Positions 6,172-15,064 of a stretch of 23,058 nucleotides of DNA are shown here, in pieces. The DNA is from an uncultured Parabacteroides sp. (GTDB lineage: Bacteria > Bacteroidota > Bacteroidia > Bacteroidales > Tannerellaceae), in assembly GCA_900552465.1 (NCBI GenBank), contig URZO01000071.1, positions 1 to 23,058 on the forward strand. Reading direction: 5' to 3'. The position numbers and the translations under genes were made by a program. The notes under the pieces were generated by a model. The model ran no database searches. It was not told the DNA's origin and saw only the letters and a list, made by a program, of their open reading frames with translations. Numbering within the stretch: position 1 is the stretch's first letter; the number at the start of each line of letters is the position of its first letter.

Positions 6172-8604
6172 ATGAAAGTAAGTAAGCTGAAAAAATACGT
6201 AATCCTGAGCGGAGGCGCATTCGTTCTTTTCTCCTGGAGTCTTCCTGCACAAGAAGCTACAATCAGTATAAATGCTTCTAAGGTGGAGAATAAGATATCT
6301 CCTTATCTTTACGGAGCTTGTATAGAGGATGTAAATCATGAGATTTATGGAGGGCTGTATGATCAAAAGATCTTTGGGGAGAGTTTCGAGGAGCCGGTCA
6401 GGGGTTTCACGTTCGATCACTTCACTGCCTATGAAGGTTATTGGCAACCTCAGAATGGGGGAGTGAAAATAGAAGCCTATCCCGGGGCCAAATTGGTTTA
6501 TGAACGTACGGATGTGGATAATGGCTCGGTTGAGGTGGAGCTGCGTTTAAGTGGGAGTGCTGCTAATAATGCCGGTTTACTGGTTCGGGTAAATGACCCG
6601 GGGAATGGAGCCGATAATTTTGAAGGATATGAAATAAGCCTGGCAGCCGATGGTAAAAAAGTGATATTCGGGAAACATCGTCAGAACTGGCAGTCTCTGA
6701 AGGAAGTTTTTGTAGATTGTTCTCCTCAGGCATGGAATAAACTGAAGGTGCAGATGAACGGTTCACAGATTGAAGTTCTGTTGAATGGGAAAAGTTTGTT
6801 TATTTATAATGATACGGAAACTCCGGTATTAGGAGGCAAAGTAGCTTTAAGAACCTGGAATTCAAATACGGAATTTCGTGCTCTGAGTATAGAAAAGAAC
6901 GGTAAAAAGGAAAGTGTATCTTATGCCGGGAAGACTGGTCAAGCGGTTAGTTTACATTGGGATCCTATACAAACTGCAGATGCGAAAGCGGTATTTATCC
7001 ATGATGGTGAAGACGCTTATAACGGAAAGTATTCGCAGGTCATCCGGATGGACGGAAAGAGTGGGATAGCGGGAGTCGCTAACCAAAGCCTGAACCGGTG
7101 GGGGATTTCCGCGACGAAAGGACAGCAGTTGCAGGGAAGACTTTATATAAAAGGGAATGCTTTTGATGGTCCCGTAACGATCGCTCTGCAAAATGCAGAC
7201 GGAACCAGAGAATATGCAACACATACAATAGGTGAGATTTCAAACCAGTGGGAGAAATATCCTTTCAGTTTGGTAGCCAATACCACAGATCCTCAATCCC
7301 GCCTGGCTGTTTATATAAATCGTCCGGGTAAGATCTGGATTGATCAGGTGGTGTTGATGAATACGGGAGACAAACAATTTCATGGGTTACCTTTCCGTAG
7401 CGATATAGGACAGGCTATGCAGAAACAGGGATTGACCTTCCTGCGTTATGGTGGAACAATGGTGAATGCTCCCGAGTATCGTTTTAAAAAGATGATCGGT
7501 GACCCGGACAAACGTCCTCCTTATAAAGGGCATTGGAACCCTTACTCTACAAATGGTTTCGGTATAGAAGAGTTTTTGAAATTCTGTGAAGCCGCAGGTT
7601 TTCAGGCAGCCTTTGCTGTAAATATAGAGGAAACGCCTGAAGATATTGCCGATATGGTAGAATATCTGAACGGGCCGGTCTCTTCGAAGTGGGGGAAGAA
7701 GCGGGCTGAAAATGGACATCCGGAAACTTATGCCGTGAAATATATAGAGATCGGTAATGAAGAAGTGATCCATGCGGATGACGCAGACGGTTACAGGCAT
7801 TATATAGATCGGTTTAATTTACTATATGAAGCAATTAAAAGTAAAGATGCCTCTGTCGATGTTATTAATGCTGCCTGGTGGCGACCGGATTCTCCTAATA
7901 TGGAAATGGTATTCAAGGCACTCAACGGTAAATCTCCTTATTGGGACTACCATCCCTGGGCTGATGACCTGACTACGGGTATGAATGTTGCAAAAGAGTT
8001 GGAAAAGATGCAGCAATTGTTCCTGAAATGGGATCCCGATACGAAGATGAAATGTGCCATTTTCGAAGAAAACGGGAATTTGCATAATATGCAGCGGGTA
8101 TTAGGACATGTTACTTTGCAGAATGCCGTGCGCCGGCATGGAGATTTTGTATTTACCTCTTGTGCAGCCAATGCTTTACAACCTTATTTACAGAATGATA
8201 ATGGTTGGGACCAGGGACAAGTCTTTTTCACCCCAACCCAGGTGTGGGGAATGCCTCCTTATTATGCACAACAGATGGCTTCTGAAAACCATCTACCCTT
8301 ACTTGTCAATAGTGAAGTTACAGGAGATCTGGATGTTACAGCGACAAAAGATGAAGAGGGGAAGTCGTTGGTCGTTCATGTAGTTAATATAACCGATAAG
8401 GCTATCGATACGGATATGACGATAAAAGGACTGACAGGTGTAGATAACGTTGAAGTCATTACGCTGTCCGGTGATTTGAAAGAACGTAATACGCCCGAAC
8501 AACCTTGTCGGATTATTCCGGTGAAAAAAGATTTGGAAATAAACGGGGATGTGAAATATACTTTCCCTGCCTATTCATACACGATCATGAAATATGAGAA
8601 ATAA
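6172..8604 (+). CDS. GH51 alpha-L-arabinofuranosidase with inserted jelly-roll domain (810 aa)
   Basis: This is a secreted or periplasmic retaining alpha-L-arabinofuranosidase that releases terminal alpha-L-arabinofuranose from arabinan, arabinoxylan or glycoprotein side chains. A signal peptide (MKVSKLKKYV to LPAQEA) fixes the start at ATG 6172; the same frame is open from 6118, but that codon lies upstream of the promoter box. After ISPYLYGACIEDVNHEIYGG, the GH51 N-terminal segment, about 160 residues (roughly 65-230) resemble a concanavalin-like LamG or 3-keto-disaccharide-hydrolase fold. A second carbohydrate-binding-like stretch and the TIM barrel follow. The proposed acid/base is Glu530 in YIEIGNEE and the proposed nucleophile lies in AIFEENG (Glu632/633). 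The C-terminal beta domain ends at residue 810. It is the first gene of the operon, with the activase 33 bp downstream. Confidence 0.9.
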   Translation: MKVSKLKKYVILSGGAFVLFSWSLPAQEATISINASKVENKISPYLYGACIEDVNHEIYGGLYDQKIFGESFEEPVRGFTFDHFTAYEGYWQPQNGGVKIEAYPGAKLVYERTDVDNGSVEVELRLSGSAANNAGLLVRVNDPGNGADNFEGYEISLAADGKKVIFGKHRQNWQSLKEVFVDCSPQAWNKLKVQMNGSQIEVLLNGKSLFIYNDTETPVLGGKVALRTWNSNTEFRALSIEKNGKKESVSYAGKTGQAVSLHWDPIQTADAKAVFIHDGEDAYNGKYSQVIRMDGKSGIAGVANQSLNRWGISATKGQQLQGRLYIKGNAFDGPVTIALQNADGTREYATHTIGEISNQWEKYPFSLVANTTDPQSRLAVYINRPGKIWIDQVVLMNTGDKQFHGLPFRSDIGQAMQKQGLTFLRYGGTMVNAPEYRFKKMIGDPDKRPPYKGHWNPYSTNGFGIEEFLKFCEAAGFQAAFAVNIEETPEDIADMVEYLNGPVSSKWGKKRAENGHPETYAVKYIEIGNEEVIHADDADGYRHYIDRFNLLYEAIKSKDASVDVINAAWWRPDSPNMEMVFKALNGKSPYWDYHPWADDLTTGMNVAKELEKMQQLFLKWDPDTKMKCAIFEENGNLHNMQRVLGHVTLQNAVRRHGDFVFTSCAANALQPYLQNDNGWDQGQVFFTPTQVWGMPPYYAQQMASENHLPLLVNSEVTGDLDVTATKDEEGKSLVVHVVNITDKAIDTDMTIKGLTGVDNVEVITLSGDLKERNTPEQPCRIIPVKKDLEINGDVKYTFPAYSYTIMKYEK

Positions 8605-8637
8605 CCAGTTCTCATTTGAGAGGATATTATTAGTAGT

Positions 8638-9390
8638 ATGCAAGGAACGATTTTTAGTATTGAAGAATTTGCGGTGAATGATGGCCCTGGTATCCGGACT
8701 ACCATATTCCTGAAAGGTTGTCCGTTGCGTTGTGCCTGGTGTCATAATCCGGAGGGGATATCCCCTGAACCGCAATATATGGATAAAAAGGGAGAACGGA
8801 CATTATGCGGTTACCGGATTACAGTAGATGAACTGGCCGGTCAGTTGTTGAAAAATAAGGATATCTATGCCTTGAATAATGGTGGTATAACATTGACCGG
8901 GGGCGAACCTTTACTACAGGCTGACTTTGTAAGGGAGCTGTTACGAAAGATAAACCCTTTTGTTCATACAGCCATCGAGACAAGTGGGTATGCTCCTGTC
9001 TCTGTCTTTAAAGAAGTGCTCCCTTTATTGGATTTGGTCTTGTTTGATATCAAGCAGATGGATCCCGTACTGCATAAAAGATATACCGGGGTTGATAATC
9101 GTTTGATACTTAAAAATTTGGAAACGCTGTGCTCGTCTGGAAACAAGTTTATTATTCGGGTTCCGTTAATTCCCGGAGTAAACGATACAAAAGAAAACAT
9201 GCAATCCATTTTGAAAGTAGTAAAAGGTGTAGAATCTCTGGTTCGAATAGAATTGCTTCGTTATAACAAGATTGCCGGAGCAAAATATTCCATGATAGGC
9301 AAGGTATATAACCCTCCGTTTGATCCGGATGCTTTACCACAGATCAATAATGTATTTGAAGAAAATAATATTAAAACGATAATTTTATGA
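8638..9390 (+). CDS. Radical SAM glycyl-radical-enzyme activase (250 aa, no auxiliary cluster domain)
   Basis: This activase uses a 4Fe-4S cluster and S-adenosylmethionine to place a glycyl radical on its partner. The cluster motif CPLRCAWC supplies Cys28, Cys32 and Cys35, and the SAM-binding TGGEPL is at 87-92. The N-terminus (IFSIEEFAVNDGPGIRTTIFLKGC) is the standard one for the pyruvate formate-lyase activase family. Activases of eliminase-type GREs usually carry a ferredoxin-like insert with eight cysteines between NPEG and the GGE segment. Here only a linker of about 30 residues with a single Cys57 (GERTLCGYR) remains, so the protein is PflA-sized. Its stop overlaps the GRE start in an ATGA junction (9387-9390), which implies translational coupling. 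The activase lies upstream of its enzyme, the reverse of the pfl order. Confidence 0.92.
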   Translation: MQGTIFSIEEFAVNDGPGIRTTIFLKGCPLRCAWCHNPEGISPEPQYMDKKGERTLCGYRITVDELAGQLLKNKDIYALNNGGITLTGGEPLLQADFVRELLRKINPFVHTAIETSGYAPVSVFKEVLPLLDLVLFDIKQMDPVLHKRYTGVDNRLILKNLETLCSSGNKFIIRVPLIPGVNDTKENMQSILKVVKGVESLVRIELLRYNKIAGAKYSMIGKVYNPPFDPDALPQINNVFEENNIKTIIL

Positions 9391-11456
9391 ACGAAAGAAT
9401 TAAAAGCCTGCGTAAATATATTTTGGATAAGAAACATCACCGGTATCGCAGGACTCCGGAAGAATTGGGGATAAACGACCTGAGTGTCCGTTTCGAAAAG
9501 GAGAAACTTTCTCCGGTTGTCAGATCGTCTGTTTGTTTATCCGAACTTTTAGCAAAAGAGGAACCTGTTATCCTAGAAGGTGAAAAGATTGTTTTTACAC
9601 GGACTATAACGGATATTCCCGATTTGTATACTCCGACGGAGTGGGAGACGATCAAACAAAACCATTATATTCATGAGCGTGGGGCTGTTTGTAATATATC
9701 TCCGGATTATGCTTATACGATCAGGAATGGTTTCGAGGTTCGTAAACAGGAAATACAGACAAGGTTGAAAGATGAATTGTTGACGGCTGAACAAAAGGAA
9801 TTCCTGAACGCTACCTATAACTGTATCCTGGCTTTGCAATCATTTATAGGAAGGTATGCAGATCATGCTCTGTCGATAGGCGAAACGGAAATAGCAGAAA
9901 CATTGCAGGCTGTCAGGACAAGAGGTGCCCGGAGTTTCAGGGAAGCACTTCAGTTGTTGCGAATACTTCATTTCTCAATCTGGGAGTCCGGCAATTATCA
10001 TAACACACTGGGACGTTTCGATCAGTATATGTATCCTTACTACATACAGGATATCGAGAACGGAGTATTGACAGAAGAAGAAGCATTCGATCTTCTGGAG
10101 GAATTCTTCCTGGTCTGCAATAAGGACAGTGACCTATATCCGGGTATGCAACAGGGTGATAACGGTCAGAGTCTGGTGTTGGGTGGACGGAGCCTTACCG
10201 GAGAATATCTGTTTAATAACCTATCCAGGATGTGCTTGAAAGCGAGTTTTGAACTGGAACTGATCGATCCGAAGATCAACATCCGTGTCGATAAAGATAC
10301 GCCTGCCGAGATCTATGAATTAGGTTCGCAGTTGACTAAGATAGGATTGGGTTTCCCGCAATACAGTAATGATGATATTGTTATTCCGGGACTTATCAGG
10401 AAAGGTTATTCGAAGGAAGATGCCGTAAATTATGTTGTGGCAGCTTGCTGGGAGTTCATTATTCCGGGAGTTGCAATGGATATTCCAAATATAGATGCAC
10501 TTTCTCTGATCGACTGCGTGAAAACTTGTATGGACGAGTTGAAAGATTGCCCGGATTATGAAACCTTCTACGGTCTTGTCGAGAAAGAAATGAGTCGTCG
10601 GTTAGATCTGATCTGTGAAAAAGAGCGTAATATTTATCTTATACCGGCTCCGATGATGTCCCTGCTTATGGATGGAACGATCGAACGTGCCAGGGATATT
10701 TCAGAAGGAAGCAAATATAATAATTATGGTATCCATGGAACAGGTCTTGCCACGGCTGCCGATTCGCTGGCTGCCATTAAAAAATATTATTTTGAAGAGC
10801 ATGCCGTCGATTGCGAAACCTGGATAAATGCGATGAAGGATAATTTTTCGCAGGAAAAAGAACTGCAACATACACTACGTACCGAAGCGCCTAAAATGGG
10901 ACAGGATGACGATTATGTCGACCTGATCGCAAAAGACTTACTCAACTCTTTCGATAAGGTTTTGGATAACAGAGTCAACGAAAGAGGCGGTATCTATCGT
11001 GCAGGAACCGGTACAGCCATGTATTATATCTTCCATGCCACCGAACTGGGAGCGACTCCCGACGGTAGGGATGCCGGAGAAAAGATTCCCGCAAACTATT
11101 CCCCGAGCCTGTTTATCAAGCAGAAAGGTCCAATGTCCGTAATTAAATCGTTTACGAAGCCGGATCTGAAAAAGACAATAAACGGCGGTCCTTTGACACT
11201 TGAGTTCGACCAGTCTGTTTTTCGTAATGAAGAAAGTGTAGCCAAACTGGGTATGCTTGTGAGAACTTTCATTACTTTAGGCGGCCATCAGTTACAGTTG
11301 AACACAGTATGTAAAGAAAAACTGCTGGATGCCAAGAAATATCCGGAAAACCACAGGAACCTGATCGTTCGTGTATGGGGATGGAGCGGATACTTTGTTG
11401 AACTGGAAGAATGTTATCAGGATCATGTGATTAACAGAATAGAATTCGGTCTTTAA
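9387..11456 (+). CDS. Atypical glycyl radical enzyme, dehydratase/eliminase type (689 aa)
   Basis: This is an oxygen-sensitive cytoplasmic radical enzyme. The glycyl site is Gly665 in RVWGWSGYF, near the C-terminus as in all GREs but unlike the usual RV[SA]GYxxxF. The likely thiyl residue is Cys354 in AACWEF, with Glu356 two residues on. The C-x-E arrangement recalls the GCVE of glycerol, choline-lyase, propanediol and hydroxyproline GREs. Pyruvate formate-lyase needs two adjacent cysteines, so PFL activity is unlikely. At 689 aa it is shorter than CutC, propanediol dehydratase or HypD (roughly 780-850). The substrate is unknown. Its place between a GH51 enzyme, a sugar porter and a GH127 enzyme suggests an unphosphorylated pentose, a pentitol or another part of the arabinosylated substrate. 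The GRE fold is secure; the reaction is an inference. Confidence 0.9.
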   Translation: MNERIKSLRKYILDKKHHRYRRTPEELGINDLSVRFEKEKLSPVVRSSVCLSELLAKEEPVILEGEKIVFTRTITDIPDLYTPTEWETIKQNHYIHERGAVCNISPDYAYTIRNGFEVRKQEIQTRLKDELLTAEQKEFLNATYNCILALQSFIGRYADHALSIGETEIAETLQAVRTRGARSFREALQLLRILHFSIWESGNYHNTLGRFDQYMYPYYIQDIENGVLTEEEAFDLLEEFFLVCNKDSDLYPGMQQGDNGQSLVLGGRSLTGEYLFNNLSRMCLKASFELELIDPKINIRVDKDTPAEIYELGSQLTKIGLGFPQYSNDDIVIPGLIRKGYSKEDAVNYVVAACWEFIIPGVAMDIPNIDALSLIDCVKTCMDELKDCPDYETFYGLVEKEMSRRLDLICEKERNIYLIPAPMMSLLMDGTIERARDISEGSKYNNYGIHGTGLATAADSLAAIKKYYFEEHAVDCETWINAMKDNFSQEKELQHTLRTEAPKMGQDDDYVDLIAKDLLNSFDKVLDNRVNERGGIYRAGTGTAMYYIFHATELGATPDGRDAGEKIPANYSPSLFIKQKGPMSVIKSFTKPDLKKTINGGPLTLEFDQSVFRNEESVAKLGMLVRTFITLGGHQLQLNTVCKEKLLDAKKYPENHRNLIVRVWGWSGYFVELEECYQDHVINRIEFGL

Positions 11457-11474
11457 ATTTAAACTCTACTTATT

Positions 11475-12791
11475 ATGAAATCATCGGTAAAAGGTTTTAT
11501 GTTTTATGTCGCTTTTGTGGCTTCTCTGGGGGGCTTCTTGTTCGGATTTGATACGGCAGTGATCTCCGGTGCAGAGAAGGCCATTCAAAAGATCTACGAA
11601 CTATCCGATTTCAGCCATGGATTTACTATTGCCATCGCTCTTTTCGGTACCATCGTAGGGGCTTTGATTTGTAGCGGTCCGGTCGAGAAGTACGGACGGT
11701 TGAACTGCCTGAAAGCTGTCGCTTATTTGTATCTGATCTCAGCTCTGGGCAGTGCGTTGATCGTAAACTGGTATTCTTTTTTATTTTTCCGGTTTATGGG
11801 CGGTTTGGCGGTAGGTGCTTCTTCTGTAGTAGGACCTATGTATATTGCTGAAGTATCACCTTCCCACTGGCGGGGACGTTTTGTCGCTTTTTTCCAGTTT
11901 AATATTGTATTCGGTATCGTAATCGCTTATGTTTCCAACTATTGTATAAGCGGCGTACCGAACGACTGGCAGTGGATGTTGGGAGTGTTGGCAATTCCTG
12001 CTTTATTATTCGGTCTCTTATTGAATACCGTTCCGGAAAGTCCGCGCTGGTTAGTGAAGGAGCATAAGATCGACCAGGCCCGTTTATCGTTGGAGAAGAT
12101 CGGTGAATCAGATGTCGATAAAGAGTTAGCTGAGATAAAAGCCTCTCTTTCCACTACCAGCGATAACAGTGAGAAGCTGTTTCAACGTAAATATCTGAAA
12201 CCGATTTTATTCGCTTTCTTTATTGCTACGTTCAACCAACTGTCGGGAATCAATTCGATCCTATATTATGCACCCCGTATCTTCGAATTATCCGGAGTAT
12301 TTCATGACTCGGCGATGATGCAGTCTATTATCATCGGATTGACCAATCTGACATTTACCATGATTGGAATGATCCTGATCGACAAGGTAGGGCGTAAACA
12401 ATTATTGTATGTCGGTTCTCTCGGCATGGTCGTATCGTTGGCGTCAGTAGCTTACGGTTTTTATACCAACGACTTCTCCGGCTATTATATGTTGATTTGC
12501 CTGATGGGATTTATTGCTTTCTTTGCTGTTTCACTGGGAGCGGTGATCTGGGTGTTGATCTCCGAAGTATTCCCGACTTCTGTTCGTTCGAAGGGACAGG
12601 TGTTCGGTAGTATGACCCACTGGGTATGGAATGCTATCCTGTCGTGGATGTTCCCGGTCTTTCTGGTTTCAGGTGGAACGTATATTTTCGGTTTTTTTGC
12701 AGTCGCTATGTTATTCAGCTTTATCTTCGCTTGGAAATTGCCGGAGACGAAAAATAAATCATTGGAACAGATACAAAAAGAACTTACTTAA
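11475..12791 (+). CDS. MFS sugar porter, XylE/GLUT-like (438 aa)
   Basis: This is an inner-membrane sugar transporter with 12 predicted helices, probably a proton symporter. Sugar-porter marks appear in order: GGFLFGFDTAVISGA in helix 1, EKYGRLN after helix 2, YIAEVSPSHWRGR after helix 4, PESPRWLVKEHKID before the central loop, NQLSGINSILYYAP in helix 7, DKVGRK after helix 8 and PETKNKSLEQIQ at the C-terminus. Xylose porter XylE has QQ at the start of its helix 7 motif; here it is NQ, so sugar preference may differ. The gene follows the GRE by 18 bp and precedes GH127 by 14 bp, inside one operon. It probably imports the monosaccharide freed by the two arabinofuranosidases, most simply L-arabinose. 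That choice rests on context. Confidence 0.93.
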   Translation: MKSSVKGFMFYVAFVASLGGFLFGFDTAVISGAEKAIQKIYELSDFSHGFTIAIALFGTIVGALICSGPVEKYGRLNCLKAVAYLYLISALGSALIVNWYSFLFFRFMGGLAVGASSVVGPMYIAEVSPSHWRGRFVAFFQFNIVFGIVIAYVSNYCISGVPNDWQWMLGVLAIPALLFGLLLNTVPESPRWLVKEHKIDQARLSLEKIGESDVDKELAEIKASLSTTSDNSEKLFQRKYLKPILFAFFIATFNQLSGINSILYYAPRIFELSGVFHDSAMMQSIIIGLTNLTFTMIGMILIDKVGRKQLLYVGSLGMVVSLASVAYGFYTNDFSGYYMLICLMGFIAFFAVSLGAVIWVLISEVFPTSVRSKGQVFGSMTHWVWNAILSWMFPVFLVSGGTYIFGFFAVAMLFSFIFAWKLPETKNKSLEQIQKELT

Positions 12792-12805
12792 TTAATTGTT
12801 ATAAC

Positions 12806-15064
12806 ATGAAAAATGCAATATCGTTAGTCATTATAGCTTTGCTGTGTGCTTTCCAGGGAAAAGCACATGGCGAAGGAAAAAGCAAAATACATGAAGTACC
12901 TTTTACATCCGTACATTGTACGGATAACTTTTGGGCACCCCGGATCGATACTATCCGTACAGTTACGATTCCTTATGCATTTCAGCGTAGCGAAAAGGCC
13001 GGTTATATTGATAACTTTGCCATAGCCGGAGGGTTGAAAGAAGGTAAATACCAATCTTTTTTCCCTTTTGATGATGCGGAAGTATATAAAATATCCGAAG
13101 GGGCTTCATATCTTTTGACAGTAAAGAAGAACCCTCAGTTGGAAGCTTATCTTGATAGTGTTATCGCCATTATTGCTTCGGCCCAGGAACCCGACGGGTA
13201 CCTTTTTACCAATCATACGATCAACAATCCGCTTCATCCCTGGGTAGGGAAGGAGAGATGGGTGCAGGATTGGGACCTGAGCCATGAGACTTTTAATGCC
13301 GGTGAACTTTATGAGGCCGCAATAGCCTATTACTATGCAACCGGAAAGCGTTCCTTACTGGACGTCGCCATTAAAAATGCCGACCTGATTTGTAGCGTCT
13401 TTCGTGAAGGTGGCCTGAAGATTGCACCGGGACATGAGGTTATCGAAATGGCCCTGGTCAGACTTTATGAAGCGACCGGTGATGAAAAATATCTGAAACA
13501 ATCACGCTACTTCCTGGAAAGCCGTGGACATAAGGTCTTTGATAAAACATCTCCCGATATACGTAAAAACGGTATGTACTGGCAGGATCATCTTCCGGTT
13601 ACCCAGCAAAAAGAAGCCGTAGGACATGCCGTCCGTGCCTTATACCTCTACTCCGGTATGGCCGATATCGCCTTGCATATGCAGGATAAAACATACCTGA
13701 ATGCCATCGATACGATCTGGGATAACATTGTCAGTAAAAAGATGTATCTAACCGGCGGATTGGGCTCGACGGCCAACAATGAGGCTTTCGGTAAGAACTA
13801 TGAACTTCCCAACGCCACCGCCTACTGCGAGACTTGTGCATCCATTGCCAATTGCATGTTTAACCTTCGCATGTTCAAATTGCATGGCGACTCTAAATAT
13901 ATTGATGTACTGGAACGCTCGCTCTACAATACCGTTTTGAGCGGCATCTCTATCAGTGGCGATAAGTTTTTTTACCCGAATGTACTGGAGACGAATAAGA
14001 ACGGGCAGGAACGTAGTCTGTGGTTCGATTGCTCCTGCTGTCCGACTAACTTGTCTCGTTTTATTCCGGCCGTACCCGGTTATATTTATGCGGTCGACAA
14101 CCGTTCTATTTATGCAAATTTATTTGTGGGTAGTTCGAGTGAGGTGCAATTCAACGGTCATAAAGTATTACTGGAGCAGCAGACCAACTACCCCTGGAGC
14201 GGCGATATAAAGATTATGGTAGATCCGGTCGAGACCAATTCCTTCGATATGAAGGTGCGCATCCCCGGTTGGGCGGAAGGAAACGTTGTTCCCTCTGACT
14301 TATACAGCTTTGTCGGCCAAAATAAGGGGAAAGTTCAGATTCTGCTGAATGGTAAACCTTACAGTTATAAGAAGGAAAAAGGCTACGCTGTTATCACCAA
14401 TCAATGGAAAAAAGGTGATATCATTACTATCTCTCTGCCGATGGAGCCCCGTCAGGTAATCACACACGAGGCTGTTAAAACTAATAACGGTCTGGTAGCT
14501 GTGGAACGTGGCCCGCTGGTTTATTGTGCTGAATTTGCAGACAATAACGGGGAGGTCCGTAATCTCTCACTACCGGAAAAAACTTCTTATAAAGTAAATA
14601 GCCGTCCTGATCTGGTAAACGGACTTTATACAATCGAGGCTACCGGCCGGAAATATACCGTATCATCGGATATGAAGGAGGTAAAAGAAGAAAATGCTAC
14701 GATAACATTGATCCCTTATTATGCTCGTGCTTACCGTGGAGCAGGCGAAATGAAAGTATGGCTTCCCCGGGATGGCGAAAAGATTATATCCAACCTCCGC
14801 GAAGAGTTACGGATAGTAGACGAAGTATTAGTCGGTAACGAAGAGTCGGAGCAAGCTCACAACTTACAGGGCGAAAACACCCGTGCCGACAAATCCGGAG
14901 GATGGCGCGATGCCGAGAACGGATGGTTCTCATACGATCTGAAAGTGCTTCCTGACCTGCCGATGGAACTGGTATTGACCTATCACAGTACGGATGGTGG
15001 AAACCGTCAGTTTGAGATTTGGATAGATGACACCAAGATAGCCGATTCTTTTTTGCGCCGCTAA
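12806..15064 (+). CDS. GH127 beta-L-arabinofuranosidase-like enzyme, 3'-truncated (752 aa)
   Basis: This is an exported enzyme of the DUF1680/GH127 family, which includes beta-L-arabinofuranosidases and an aceric acid hydrolase. It has an N-terminal signal peptide and an alpha/alpha barrel. Active-site residues line up with HypBA1 from Bifidobacterium: Glu326 (acid/base), zinc ligands Glu342 and Cys344 in AYCETC, and Cys411-Cys412 in CSCCPTN. The spacing 326-342-344 matches 322-338-340 of HypBA1. The C-terminus stops abruptly after FEIWIDDTKIADSF with the extra residues LRR, where family members usually continue about 40 residues through a final beta strand set. The last bases are antisense to the opposing GH140 gene. 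The catalytic part is intact, but folding or stability of the truncated protein is uncertain. It is the last gene of the GH51-GRE operon. Confidence 0.88.
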   Translation: MKNAISLVIIALLCAFQGKAHGEGKSKIHEVPFTSVHCTDNFWAPRIDTIRTVTIPYAFQRSEKAGYIDNFAIAGGLKEGKYQSFFPFDDAEVYKISEGASYLLTVKKNPQLEAYLDSVIAIIASAQEPDGYLFTNHTINNPLHPWVGKERWVQDWDLSHETFNAGELYEAAIAYYYATGKRSLLDVAIKNADLICSVFREGGLKIAPGHEVIEMALVRLYEATGDEKYLKQSRYFLESRGHKVFDKTSPDIRKNGMYWQDHLPVTQQKEAVGHAVRALYLYSGMADIALHMQDKTYLNAIDTIWDNIVSKKMYLTGGLGSTANNEAFGKNYELPNATAYCETCASIANCMFNLRMFKLHGDSKYIDVLERSLYNTVLSGISISGDKFFYPNVLETNKNGQERSLWFDCSCCPTNLSRFIPAVPGYIYAVDNRSIYANLFVGSSSEVQFNGHKVLLEQQTNYPWSGDIKIMVDPVETNSFDMKVRIPGWAEGNVVPSDLYSFVGQNKGKVQILLNGKPYSYKKEKGYAVITNQWKKGDIITISLPMEPRQVITHEAVKTNNGLVAVERGPLVYCAEFADNNGEVRNLSLPEKTSYKVNSRPDLVNGLYTIEATGRKYTVSSDMKEVKEENATITLIPYYARAYRGAGEMKVWLPRDGEKIISNLREELRIVDEVLVGNEESEQAHNLQGENTRADKSGGWRDAENGWFSYDLKVLPDLPMELVLTYHSTDGGNRQFEIWIDDTKIADSFLRR

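Noticed and set aside
6034..6447. 137-codon open frame on - across the divergent promoter region
   Set aside because: It would cover both operators and the GH51 start and has no family resemblance.
9387..11456. Annotation of the GRE as pyruvate formate-lyase
   Set aside because: The adjacent Cys pair of PFL is absent (Ala353-Cys354), and the C-x-E motif and context point to another reaction.
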